This document shows positions 33,687 to 42,321 of a stretch of DNA of 64,000 nt, piece by piece. The stretch is from JBCCCJ01 sp039029315. Its GTDB lineage: Bacteria; Bacteroidota; Bacteroidia; J057. The notes beneath the pieces were generated by a model that saw only the letters and a list, made by a program, of their open reading frames with translations, made no database searches and had not been told where the DNA came from. The stretch lies in NCBI GenBank assembly GCA_039029315.1, contig JBCCGK010000002.1:62001-126000 (forward strand), read 5' to 3'. Position numbers and translations under genes: made by a program. Positions within the stretch are counted from its first letter, which is position 1, and each line of letters starts with the position of its first letter.

Positions 33687-34622
33687 ATGATTCATCCCAA
33701 CGAGACCTTCAATGGTACCTGGCCATTTGCACCAAAATTCTCTACTGCTCCTGGATTTCGGATGCACTATGTTGATGAAGGAGAAGGAGAAGTATTGGTT
33801 TGCCTACATGGCGAACCTACATGGGGGTATTTGTACAGAAATATGATCCCTTATTTGTCCCAATTCTATCGCGTGATTGTGCCAGACCATATGGGGTTTG
33901 GGAAAAGTGAAACTCCTCAGGATCGCGCCTACACCTTCCAGGCACATGTAGAGAATCTATCTGCCTTACTGGATGAACTTGGCATTGAGCAATTTACCTT
34001 TGTGGTACAAGATTGGGGAGGTCCTCTCGCTGGGGCATATTCCCTCCGAAATCCAGATCGAATTCGTCGATTCTGCCTCATGAATACCATGTTGGGGTAT
34101 GGAGGTGCTGTGAGAGATCTCCCGCCTAGTGATCCCCCTCCCCCACCTTTGCAAAGTTCTCCCTGGTTCCAATGGGTCATTGGCTCGAATGAAGAAGGAA
34201 GCTATCGGCCAACCATGGAAAATCTGGGCGAAGAAGTTCTGGAGATCATGAAGCGCTTGTATTTCACCTCTCATTCAAAGGTGGATTCAACCTGGATGGC
34301 TGCTTATTCCCAACCCTTTGCAAGCAAGGAAGAATGCATAGCTGCGGTTGAATTTCCATTGGATGCCGCTTACTTCAGGATCAAGGATTATGTCATAGAA
34401 GGGCTTAAGACAGGCAATCTTCCCAAGATCAGACAAATTCCGGCCATGCTCGCAGAAGGAATGGCAGATCAGGCCATGCTCCCGGCCATGGTTATCGACG
34501 ATTTCAGGCGATTGTTCCCCAATGGCCCTGTTACGCCACTAGAAGGAGTTGGGCACTTTTGCCAGGAAGATGCTCCGGAAACCTTATGCGCCTTGATTCA
34601 CCAGTTCATTCAGATGACCTAA
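33687..34622 (+). CDS. Alpha/beta hydrolase, haloalkane-dehalogenase type
   Basis: A 311-aa alpha/beta hydrolase. HGEPTWGYLYR (41-51) is the oxyanion/halide region of haloalkane dehalogenases, the nucleophile is Asp109 in VVQDWGG with the halide-binding Trp110, and the catalytic His290 is in GVGHFCQED. An aspartate nucleophile with adjacent Trp separates dehalogenases from esterases. It also has an unusual proline run (DPPPPPL, ~152-159) in the cap entrance. Dehalogenation of a haloalkane is the family activity; the natural substrate is unknown. No signal peptide. Confidence 0.85.
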   Translation: MIHPNETFNGTWPFAPKFSTAPGFRMHYVDEGEGEVLVCLHGEPTWGYLYRNMIPYLSQFYRVIVPDHMGFGKSETPQDRAYTFQAHVENLSALLDELGIEQFTFVVQDWGGPLAGAYSLRNPDRIRRFCLMNTMLGYGGAVRDLPPSDPPPPPLQSSPWFQWVIGSNEEGSYRPTMENLGEEVLEIMKRLYFTSHSKVDSTWMAAYSQPFASKEECIAAVEFPLDAAYFRIKDYVIEGLKTGNLPKIRQIPAMLAEGMADQAMLPAMVIDDFRRLFPNGPVTPLEGVGHFCQEDAPETLCALIHQFIQMT

Positions 34623-34716
34623 GGGCAAACCTGGAATTCATTGGCATTTTTTTTTCCATTTTTTATTAAGTTTGACATGTGAATATTGCAGGATCAACCA
34701 CCACTAATTATTGATC

Positions 34717-35100
34717 ATGAAACAAATTCTGATTGCAATTTCTATTCTTGCTGCAAGCCTCTTCCTATTCATGGGAGGTGTAAAAATGTTGGTAAGCCAT
34801 ATCTATAATCGAACAGATTGTGAGCGGTTCAATATCGACAACATTGAAGTTCGCACAGGGATAGACATTCCCTCGGTTAGTGAAGCCGATTGCACATGTG
34901 ATCAGATAGCCAAAACCAAGCGATCAACCTTTACCATCAATACACAACAGGTGGATCTGGATGAGTACCTGACTACCAATAAATTTGTTGAGCAGGATGG
35001 CGCTTATGTCAATGCGGGTGAAAGGGAAGACACCAAATGGAAAGCCAAGCTCGATCCTGAGACCCATGTCTTGACAGTCATGCTTGAGTACAAGATGTAA
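34717..35100 (+). CDS. Small membrane-anchored or exported protein, unknown
   Basis: A 127-aa protein with an N-terminal hydrophobic helix (ILIAISILAASLFLFMGGVKMLV), then a soluble domain of about 100 residues with four cysteine-rich positions including TDCERF and ADCTCDQ. I recognise no family. It has a proper ATG, typical base composition and an A/T-rich leader, and stands alone between a dehalogenase-like gene and a convergent Nmad3 gene 48 bp away. Confidence 0.6.
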   Translation: MKQILIAISILAASLFLFMGGVKMLVSHIYNRTDCERFNIDNIEVRTGIDIPSVSEADCTCDQIAKTKRSTFTINTQQVDLDEYLTTNKFVEQDGAYVNAGEREDTKWKAKLDPETHVLTVMLEYKM

Positions 35101-35148
35101 GGTAGTGCTTTACATAAATGGAGAATCCTCAGATAGGCATACGATAGC

Positions 35149-35985
35149 CTAATTTCTGAGGCTTCGCACCCAACCCTGAATCTCAGAAGTTTGCTCACAA
35201 ACAAATTCCTGGCCTCGAAAAGCAGAAGAGAGTTGTAAGTGATTCCCGACAAGGGTTGGTCGCCCTTTCTTATGACGATGATAACTCAATCGGCAGGATT
35301 GATCTGGATAAAAAAAGCATTCTGGCAAGGTCCATGTTGATCGCTTTCGATTGTCTTCATGGCGTGAAGTCAACACCAATTTGGGAGAATAGGAAAATGT
35401 TCCTGCGCCCATTTTTCCCGGCCAAAAAGAAGAATGCTTGGCTGCAACAAAAATGGCGTTTCGAATCCCCATTTTTTCCCTCATCACCCAATGTGGATGT
35501 TTTTTGACCCACATTGGTATAGGATCAGTCGGTATGTTCAGGATCTTCCCTACTTCCAGATAGCCATAAATAATGTGAAGATCAGGGGTTTTGGGAAGAT
35601 ATGAAAAAGATCCCTGTTCAGTTATCCCAACTTGTCGAAACCACCCAAAAAACAAAAACAAGTCTCCGATCCCGACCCCTTCTTTTCTCAAATGAGTTAA
35701 TGATGCTCCCTGTTGACCAAAGGAAGCTTGCCAATTTCCTGGCCGATTAGGCAGGACAGATGCCTCTATATCCGGGTCCAAATGTGCCTCATCAAAGGGA
35801 GCGATCTGGAGTTCATCCATCAGTGTCCGATAGGCGGTTCCATCTGGTGCGCTCAATTGATCATATCGAATCCCGCTTCCTGCTAGAGGAATTGGCAAGG
35901 AAATTAATTGGTCTTCCAGAAGGATACTGGCCTTTCCTCCACTTCCTGAATCGAATCCTTTACGACTAAGAATGAGTTTTGGCAT
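35149..35985 (-). CDS. Nmad3-family putative nucleotide-modification protein
   Basis: A 278-aa protein that matches the nucleotide modification-associated domain 3 (Nmad3) pattern from start to end: MPKLILSRKGFDSGSGG, LISLPIP, HLRKEGVGIGDLFLFFGWFRQ, IIYGYLEVG, HPHW and RGQEFVCE near the C-terminus. The family was defined by comparative genomics of DNA base-modification systems and its biochemical activity is not established. Here it is not next to a methylase, restriction gene or phage gene; the DUF1080 gene upstream is only 4 nt away on the same strand, which may reflect simple packing. Confidence 0.82.
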   Translation of the reverse strand: MPKLILSRKGFDSGSGGKASILLEDQLISLPIPLAGSGIRYDQLSAPDGTAYRTLMDELQIAPFDEAHLDPDIEASVLPNRPGNWQASFGQQGASLTHLRKEGVGIGDLFLFFGWFRQVGITEQGSFSYLPKTPDLHIIYGYLEVGKILNIPTDPIPMWVKKHPHWVMREKMGIRNAIFVAAKHSSFWPGKMGAGTFSYSPKLVLTSRHEDNRKRSTWTLPECFFYPDQSCRLSYHRHKKGRPTLVGNHLQLSSAFRGQEFVCEQTSEIQGWVRSLRN

Positions 35986-35989
35986 CTCT

Positions 35990-36703
35990 CTACTCTACCA
36001 CTGGTGCTACTTCTTCAGCTTTTGTCAGACCGTCTGGCAACTCCATAATTCGGATATTTCTGAAATGAATCTCTGCTCCTTCAGCCTCCAGACAGATATA
36101 GCCTTTTTTTCTTTCTGATTCTCGCAAGCCATTGACAAATTTCCCATTGACAGACAATTTCACGGTCCCGTCCACACACACGACAACATATTTGTTCCAT
36201 TGTCCCTTTCCAAGACATCGTTTCTCAATCGATTTGCTTCGAATGCCGCGAGGATTATCAGGAATTGCTTTCATGCCCATGGTAGGGAAGACTTCCCCAT
36301 GAACATAGTCATCTGTTCGATTATGGATCGTCGCGTATTCCAACTCCAGCATCTGGATTTCTATGGCTTTTGTTAGTCGATCTCCGGGGAAAGGGGTTCC
36401 TTCACTCCAGACAAACATCCCTGAATTCCCTCCTGCCTCCATATGACGCCATTCGACCTCGATAACAAAATTTTCATACTGCCGTTCTGTCCGCATCACT
36501 CCAATAGGGGTGCCGGTACACTTCAATAATCCATCCTCCACACGCCAGGTCTCGGGAGAGGTATTGACATCTATCCAGCCATCCAGATTTTCTCCATTGA
36601 ATAAGGGGACAAACCCAAGTGGGGACGAATTCTGGGCAAGTACGCAGTACATCCCTCCTCCCAATAGAAGAGTGATCAGAAATAACAACCGACATGTGAT
36701 CAT
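35990..36703 (-). CDS. DUF1080 (3-keto-disaccharide hydrolase-type) exported protein
   Basis: A 237-aa exported protein (signal peptide LLFLITLLLGGGMYCVLAQ) consisting of one DUF1080 domain. Family features are FVPLFNGENLDGW at the start, MRTERQYENFVIEVEWRHMEAGGNSGMFVW in the middle and the closing GYICLEAEGAEIHFRNIRIMEL. DUF1080 is a concanavalin-like sandwich; some members hydrolyse 3-keto-glycosides. It probably acts on a periplasmic or extracellular carbohydrate. The Nmad3 gene begins 4 nt after its stop. Confidence 0.9.
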   Translation of the reverse strand: MITCRLLFLITLLLGGGMYCVLAQNSSPLGFVPLFNGENLDGWIDVNTSPETWRVEDGLLKCTGTPIGVMRTERQYENFVIEVEWRHMEAGGNSGMFVWSEGTPFPGDRLTKAIEIQMLELEYATIHNRTDDYVHGEVFPTMGMKAIPDNPRGIRSKSIEKRCLGKGQWNKYVVVCVDGTVKLSVNGKFVNGLRESERKKGYICLEAEGAEIHFRNIRIMELPDGLTKAEEVAPVVE

Positions 36704-36745
36704 ACGACAATGAATTCAAACAAATGATGGTGGAACGATCAGGCG

Positions 36746-37471
36746 TTACGCCAGGGTCGAATCCAATATCATCACAACATCTTTGATAATCAAGCCTACC
36801 ATCAGAAGAATGATTCCAATAGAGCTAATGATGGTCAGGGGTGCCTGAAGCTTTCGAGATGCCGGATACAGCCATTCGAACAGATACATCATGATTTTTC
36901 CCCCATCCAAAACAGGAATCGGCAAAAGGTTGATCAAGCCCAAATTTAAGGTGAGTAAGGCAGATAACATGATCCAGCTCGTCCAGACGAGCGTTTGCAT
37001 TTCTCCTACTTGCCAGAACATCCCAACTACGCCAATGGTCTGAGAAGGCTCCTGTCCGATCATCAATAGGGACTCAAGGAAGTATTGCCCCATTTCGAAG
37101 CTTTGGATAAATGGCTGGACATGCAGGCCCCATACACTCACACCATCCTGGACAAGGTTCATCCCTGCAAATAATAATACCGGCAATCCCAAACTGGCCA
37201 AAGGTCCTCCTGCCACAAACAGCAATCGCTTCCATATCGGAATCTCTAGAAATCGCTGCTGACTGCTTTCTTCTGGCAACACAAAGCCTCCTAATGGAAT
37301 GAGGGATAAGCGAAATTCGGTTTTTCGGTGATGAACGCTCAATAGTTTGGGGCCAAATCCAATGGAAAACCGCTGAATAGGAATCCCAACAAATCTCGCC
37401 ATCCAAAAATGTCCCAATTCATGAATGGCAATCAGACTGGTAATGATCAAAAACAGGATGAAGTATTGCAT
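36746..37471 (-). CDS. M50 (site-2-type) membrane metalloprotease lacking PDZ domains
   Basis: A 241-aa intramembrane protease of the RseP/SpoIVFB superfamily. The zinc motif HELGHFWMARFVGIP is in the first helix (His at about residue 16), the second family motif FGPKLLSV/LIPLGGFV follows and the third metal-site motif LINLLPIPVLDGGKIMMYLFEW is near the C-terminus. RseP proteins have one or two PDZ domains between these; here only ~60 hydrophobic/loop residues are present, so this is a minimal form. ATG 37501 upstream in frame is an alternative start. Its substrate is unknown. Confidence 0.85.
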   Translation of the reverse strand: MQYFILFLIITSLIAIHELGHFWMARFVGIPIQRFSIGFGPKLLSVHHRKTEFRLSLIPLGGFVLPEESSQQRFLEIPIWKRLLFVAGGPLASLGLPVLLFAGMNLVQDGVSVWGLHVQPFIQSFEMGQYFLESLLMIGQEPSQTIGVVGMFWQVGEMQTLVWTSWIMLSALLTLNLGLINLLPIPVLDGGKIMMYLFEWLYPASRKLQAPLTIISSIGIILLMVGLIIKDVVMILDSTLA

Positions 37472-37573
37472 AAGAAAGCAGGTTTGATAGATAGGAAACA
37501 ATTCAGAAAAGCTATTGAATCTATCTACGCGCCAACTTTCTTATGGTTCAATGGTTTGGCAAGTATCTGGCAG

Positions 37574-38719
37574 CTATTTGGTGGAAAAGCGCCAAAATGT
37601 ATGGGTGCTATATTCTTCTCCTGGCTCCAGGGTCGTTGAAGGGAAAGTTGGTTGGTTGGGAGAATCGGGAAAATGCTGTGTTTCCAGACACAAACCTGTG
37701 CGATGTGCATACGCCTTTCCGCCTCGCCCAATCACAGTCCCATCCAGAAAGTTTCCTGTATAAAACTGTACGCCAGGTTCTTCGGTATGCACTTCCAGAA
37801 CCCGTCCGGAAGTCGGTTCATAAACGGTAGCAGCCAGGGACATGGCTCCTTCTCCCTTGTTGAGCACAAAGTTGTGATCGTATCCCTTTCCATAGGCAAT
37901 TTGTGTATTCTCGGCATCGATTCGTGAGCCAATAGGCATGGAGGTTCGAAAATCAAAAGGGGTTCCTTCTACAGGTCGAAGTTCTCCAGTTGGAATCAAT
38001 GTTTCATCAACAGGCGTAAAGGCATCTGCATTCAAACTCATTTGGTGGTCAAGAATATTGCCTGTTCCAGCCAGATTGAAATATGCATGGTTGGTCAAAT
38101 TGACGACCGTGGCTTTATCGGTGGTGGCATGATAGGTAAGATGCAGTTCATCTTTATTGTTGAGAAGATAGGCAACTGTAACAGTCAAGGTACCTGGATA
38201 TCCCTCTTCTCCATCAGGCGAGGTATAGCTGAGTTCGACACCAACAGCATCCTCCTGCTTGATTTCCTTGGCTTCCCACATGACCCGATTGAATCCATCA
38301 GTCCCGCCATGTAAGTGATTGGGACCATTGTTGGCAACGAGAGGATAGACTTCTCCTCCGAGTGAAAACTCTCCCCCGCCGATTCTATTCCCATATCTTC
38401 CAATTGTGGAGCCAAAATAGGGATGGCTCCCTGTATAGCCTTCCAGACTATCAAAACCAAGGGTGATTTCGGCAATGTTGCCATGTTTATCAGGCGTCTT
38501 CAAAGACATCAGGATCGCGCCATAATCTGTGACAGATGCCTGGATGCCATTGGCGTTTGTCAGGGTATACAATACAGCCGGACCTTCCGGGCTAAACCCT
38601 GCATTGGTTCGTGTAATAGTAGCCATAAGCGTAGATTCAGACTCAATTCCTTGTTCTGTAGGTTGACAGGCAAGGAACAAGACACTGATTAATATCAGAG
38701 ATGTTCGTAAGACATTCAT
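37574..38719 (-). CDS. galM: Lipoprotein aldose 1-epimerase
   Basis: A 381-aa mutarotase with a lipoprotein signal (SLILISVLFLACQ, lipid on the Cys at about residue 18), so it works in the periplasm or on the outer membrane. Family motifs are STIGRYGNRIGGGEF, NGPNHLHGG, VNLTNHAYFNLAGTG (catalytic His), YDHNFVLN, TEEPGVQFYTGNFL and LCLETQHFPDSPNQP (catalytic Glu). It is downstream of an SGLT-type sugar symporter on the same strand (167-bp gap). Together they would convert sugar anomers outside the inner membrane and import them; that pairing is inference. Confidence 0.93.
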   Translation of the reverse strand: MNVLRTSLILISVLFLACQPTEQGIESESTLMATITRTNAGFSPEGPAVLYTLTNANGIQASVTDYGAILMSLKTPDKHGNIAEITLGFDSLEGYTGSHPYFGSTIGRYGNRIGGGEFSLGGEVYPLVANNGPNHLHGGTDGFNRVMWEAKEIKQEDAVGVELSYTSPDGEEGYPGTLTVTVAYLLNNKDELHLTYHATTDKATVVNLTNHAYFNLAGTGNILDHQMSLNADAFTPVDETLIPTGELRPVEGTPFDFRTSMPIGSRIDAENTQIAYGKGYDHNFVLNKGEGAMSLAATVYEPTSGRVLEVHTEEPGVQFYTGNFLDGTVIGRGGKAYAHRTGLCLETQHFPDSPNQPTFPSTTLEPGEEYSTHTFWRFSTK

Positions 38720-38886
38720 AAGGACAGAAGAGTTAAGACATATATCAATAAGGTATTCAGCAGCTATTTATATTCACATGCTCAAATAAATAGTTCCAAA
38801 AGATGACAGAAACAGATCAGGAACACATTCCGATGATCCTTTGAAACTATTTTTTCAGAATGCATGGACCAGTTCAAGCTTCAGGA

Positions 38887-40512
38887 TCAGTTGAATGAAA
38901 CCATCACCAGAAGGACGATGATCACTACGACGACAGAAGCGACAATATCAATCATGGAGTAACTGGCCCGATTTTCTGCTTTTTGTTCTTCAGTAACTGT
39001 TTGAAAAGTCAGGCCTTTGAGTTTCTCAATGGGAGGAATTTCGGAAGTAAGACTTACAACCACAGCGATCAACACAGAAAGCAGGAAGAACCAGGCTGCA
39101 AATGTCAGGAAGTTGACCGAACCAATGGTATGCAAGATTCCTCCTGGTGTAAGGGCATCTTGAGATAGTTCCAGAATAATGCGCAATGCGCCCACTACCA
39201 ATCCAACAACCAAAGTTGCCAAGGCTCCTTTTGCATTGATGCGCTTGGAGAAGATCCCCAAGAGGAATACCGCAGAGATAGGAGGCGCAATATACGCTTG
39301 CACCGACTGAAGATATTCGTACAGGACCCCAGAAATATTCTCCATTACGGGAATCCATGCGATTCCTGCTATCACAACAATTACAGTAGCTACCTGTCCA
39401 ATGATCACCAATCGGTCTTCTGGCGTTTCAGGGCGAAGTTTTTTGTAGATATCAACTGTAAACAGGGTTGAACATGAATTGAACACTGAAGCAAGCGAGC
39501 TCATCAGGGCAGCCAACAGGCCAGCAGCTACAAGTCCTCTCAAGCCAGATGGTAATACTTCAGACAACAAGGCTGGAAATGCCTGATCTGGCGTATCCCA
39601 ATTCAACAATCCTTTTTGCTTCATTCCAAGAGCAATTACACCAGGGACCAGGAAGATAAACACAGGAAGCAATTTCATGAATCCACCAAAAATTGTCCCA
39701 CGGCGTCCCTCCTTGATATTTTTGGCTGTCAATACTCGTTGCACAATATATTGGTCCGTGCACCAATACCACAGGCCAACAATGCTACTTGTGATCAACA
39801 AACTGGGCCATGGATAATCGGGATCGGATGCAGGTCGCCACATGCTGAAGTAGTCCACACTCACTGTAGATTCTATCGTCTGGGTCAATTCTCCCCATCC
39901 CCCCACAGCATTCAATCCCAGAATGGTCAGCAAGCCAGCTCCGATGACCAGAACAATGGCTTGAATCGCCTCTGTATAGACGACTGCTCTCATTCCCCCA
40001 AGTACTGTGTAGACTCCTGTCAAAACTACCGTGGCAAGAGCTCCTGTCCAGAATTCAATTCCCAACAGGGTGGAAATAACAATCCCTCCGGCATATACCG
40101 TTACCGAAACTTTTGTCAATACATAAGCAATGAGAGAAAATACAGACAAAAACCATCGGGATCGTTCATCAAATCTTTTTTCCAGGAATTCTGGCATTGT
40201 GAACACCCCAGCTCGTGCATAGAAAGGCAAAAAGACCCATCCCAACATTAAAACCAACCAGGCATGCAATTCGTAAATCAACAAGGGCATTTTATCAGAT
40301 GCACCAGTCCCAGCCAGCCCCACAACATGCTCAGATCCAATATTAGACGCAAAGATAGATGCACCAACCACAAACCATCCCATATTTCTTCCCGCCAAAA
40401 AATAGTCCTCTGTATTACTTTGTTTTTGTCGAATGACCCATATCGCTACAGCAAACAATACCGCAAAGTATAAGCCTACAACAACCCAATCATAAATATC
40501 GAAAGCAGTCAT
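38887..40512 (-). CDS. Sodium:sugar symporter (SSS family, SGLT type)
   Basis: A 541-aa inner-membrane transporter with about 14 hydrophobic helices. SGLT-type motifs are SNTEDYFLAGRNMGWFVVGASIFASNIGSEHVVGLAG, LPFYARAGVFTMPEFLEKRFDER, GGMRAVVYTEAIQ, FNSCSTLFTVDIYKKLRP (the sodium-site region) and YIAPPISAVFLLGIF. These point to glucose/galactose-like substrates rather than proline or pantothenate. The lipoprotein mutarotase downstream fits this. Upstream a divergent PhoD gene begins after 180 bp. Confidence 0.93.
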   Translation of the reverse strand: MTAFDIYDWVVVGLYFAVLFAVAIWVIRQKQSNTEDYFLAGRNMGWFVVGASIFASNIGSEHVVGLAGTGASDKMPLLIYELHAWLVLMLGWVFLPFYARAGVFTMPEFLEKRFDERSRWFLSVFSLIAYVLTKVSVTVYAGGIVISTLLGIEFWTGALATVVLTGVYTVLGGMRAVVYTEAIQAIVLVIGAGLLTILGLNAVGGWGELTQTIESTVSVDYFSMWRPASDPDYPWPSLLITSSIVGLWYWCTDQYIVQRVLTAKNIKEGRRGTIFGGFMKLLPVFIFLVPGVIALGMKQKGLLNWDTPDQAFPALLSEVLPSGLRGLVAAGLLAALMSSLASVFNSCSTLFTVDIYKKLRPETPEDRLVIIGQVATVIVVIAGIAWIPVMENISGVLYEYLQSVQAYIAPPISAVFLLGIFSKRINAKGALATLVVGLVVGALRIILELSQDALTPGGILHTIGSVNFLTFAAWFFLLSVLIAVVVSLTSEIPPIEKLKGLTFQTVTEEQKAENRASYSMIDIVASVVVVIIVLLVMVSFN

Positions 40513-40692
40513 AATAGTTGAAGTTCAAACGTCAGTAGTAAAGAATTGCCTAGCAAACAGGTCTTGTGGAATTTCGGTAAAAATCAGAAATCATTATGGA
40601 TAATCATAATTTGGCAGAAAGGAATTAGGAATGCGATTCAACCACTGGACAATTTGATAAAACTTGTGCAACTTGACAGAAATCGCCAATCC

Positions 40693-42285
40693 ATGAACAG
40701 GTTAACAACTCTCCCCTCACACAATAGAAGATCATTTCTAAAGAAACTAGGCCTTGGTAGTGGTGCCGTGGTCTCTATGGGTTTTATGCCAGATCTTCTG
40801 CAAGCAAGACAGGCTCCTGCCATTCACCTTTCTACATTAACTCGCCCAACTTTACCAGCCGGAATCTCAAGCGGAGACATTCGCGCGAATTCTGCCATGA
40901 TCTGGAGCAAAACGGATCGCCCCTCCCGGATGCATCTTCGCTGGTCCACGACGGAGAGTATGAAGGATTCTCGTATTGTGAATGGTCCAGCGACCCTGAA
41001 AAACAAAGATTTTACGGCCAAAATGTATGTATCTGATCTACCGGCTGATCAGGAGATTTTTTACGAAGTATCTTTCCAAAGTCTGGAAGATTTGTCTGTG
41101 AGGAGTGCTCCGATGAAGGGGAGATTTCGTTCGGCGCCTTCAGAAAAACGGGATGTTCGTTTTTTATGGTCTGGGGATACCTGTGGGCAAGGATATGGCA
41201 TCAATCCTGATTGGGGCGGGCTAAGAATTTATGAAAGCATGCGGAAATTGACGCCAGATTTCTTTCTACATAGCGGAGATACCATATATGCCGATGGACC
41301 TATCGAGTCTGAGAAACAACTTGCGGATGGGTCTATCTGGAAAAACATTACGACTGAGGCCACTTCGAAGGTGGCAGAGAGCCTGGAAGAATTTCGCGGC
41401 AATTATGCCTACAACCTGATGGATCATAACCTCCGACAATTTCATCAGGAAGTACCGATCATTTACCAGTGGGATGATCACGAAACCAGTAACAATTGGT
41501 ATCCAGGCGAAACATTGGAGGAAGACCAATACAAAGTCAAGCAGGCATCTTTGCTTGCTGCACGCGCAAGACAAGCCTTTCTGGAATATACGCCTATTCG
41601 CAGCAACGGAATCGACCCTGAACGGATTTACCGAAAAATTCCTTATGGTCCACTGCTAGATGTATTTGTAGTTGATCTAAGAAGTTATAGAGGCCCCAAT
41701 ACTGCCAATGTACAGACACAAAAAAGCGATACCACTGAGATTTTTGGCAAACAACAAATCCATTGGTTGATCGAAGGATTGAAAAGCTCTTCAGCGACCT
41801 GGAAGGTCATTGCCTCTGATATGCCTATAGGCCTGCTGGTGAAGGATTACCATCAGACATTTGAGGGCATCGCCAATGGCAAGGGAGGATTGTTAGGCCG
41901 GGAACTCGAAGTTGCCGACATTCTCTCCGCCATCAAGAAGTATCGGGTCAATAATGTTGTATGGCTCACCGCTGATGTGCACTATACAGCAGCCCATCAC
42001 TATGACCCAAATCGCGCGGATTTTCAGGATTTTTTGCCCTTTTATGAATTTGTGTCGGGTCCACTGAACAGTGGCACATTTGGTCCTGGAGAACTGGATC
42101 AGACATTCGGACCAGAAGTGCTGTACTACAAAGCACCCCCATCTGGCCAATTCAATCTCCCCCCATCAGCAGGCATGCAATTTTTCGGAGATGTATTTAT
42201 AGATGCCCAAAGCGAGCAGATGACTGTCACCCTGAGAGATCTGGAAGGAGACGCTTTGTATTCAGTTGACATTGCACCAGAATAA
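40693..42285 (+). CDS. phoD: PhoD-type alkaline phosphatase with Tat signal
   Basis: A 530-aa exported phosphodiesterase/phosphomonoesterase. The N-terminus NRRSFLKKLGLGSGAVVSMGF is a twin-arginine signal. Following the PhoD N-terminal domain (PTLPAGISSGDIRANSAMIWSKTDRP), metal-site motifs appear: WSGDTCGQGYGINPDWG, FFLHSGDTIYADGP, YQWDDHETSNNWYPGE, and VVWLTADVHYTAAHHYDP. PhoD proteins use Fe/Ca or Ca for phosphate release from esters and are exported folded by Tat, as expected here. The frame is open upstream to 40546, but ATG 40693 gives the Tat signal at the correct position. Confidence 0.92.
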   Translation: MNRLTTLPSHNRRSFLKKLGLGSGAVVSMGFMPDLLQARQAPAIHLSTLTRPTLPAGISSGDIRANSAMIWSKTDRPSRMHLRWSTTESMKDSRIVNGPATLKNKDFTAKMYVSDLPADQEIFYEVSFQSLEDLSVRSAPMKGRFRSAPSEKRDVRFLWSGDTCGQGYGINPDWGGLRIYESMRKLTPDFFLHSGDTIYADGPIESEKQLADGSIWKNITTEATSKVAESLEEFRGNYAYNLMDHNLRQFHQEVPIIYQWDDHETSNNWYPGETLEEDQYKVKQASLLAARARQAFLEYTPIRSNGIDPERIYRKIPYGPLLDVFVVDLRSYRGPNTANVQTQKSDTTEIFGKQQIHWLIEGLKSSSATWKVIASDMPIGLLVKDYHQTFEGIANGKGGLLGRELEVADILSAIKKYRVNNVVWLTADVHYTAAHHYDPNRADFQDFLPFYEFVSGPLNSGTFGPGELDQTFGPEVLYYKAPPSGQFNLPPSAGMQFFGDVFIDAQSEQMTVTLRDLEGDALYSVDIAPE

Positions 42286-42321
42286 GGCTCTGCATCTCTA
42301 TTCAGAAGATAGAATCCAACA

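Noticed and set aside
39616..40251. 211-aa plus-strand frame over the SGLT symporter
   Set aside because: Polar, His/Ser/Gln-rich mirror of hydrophobic helices on the opposite strand, a common artefact.
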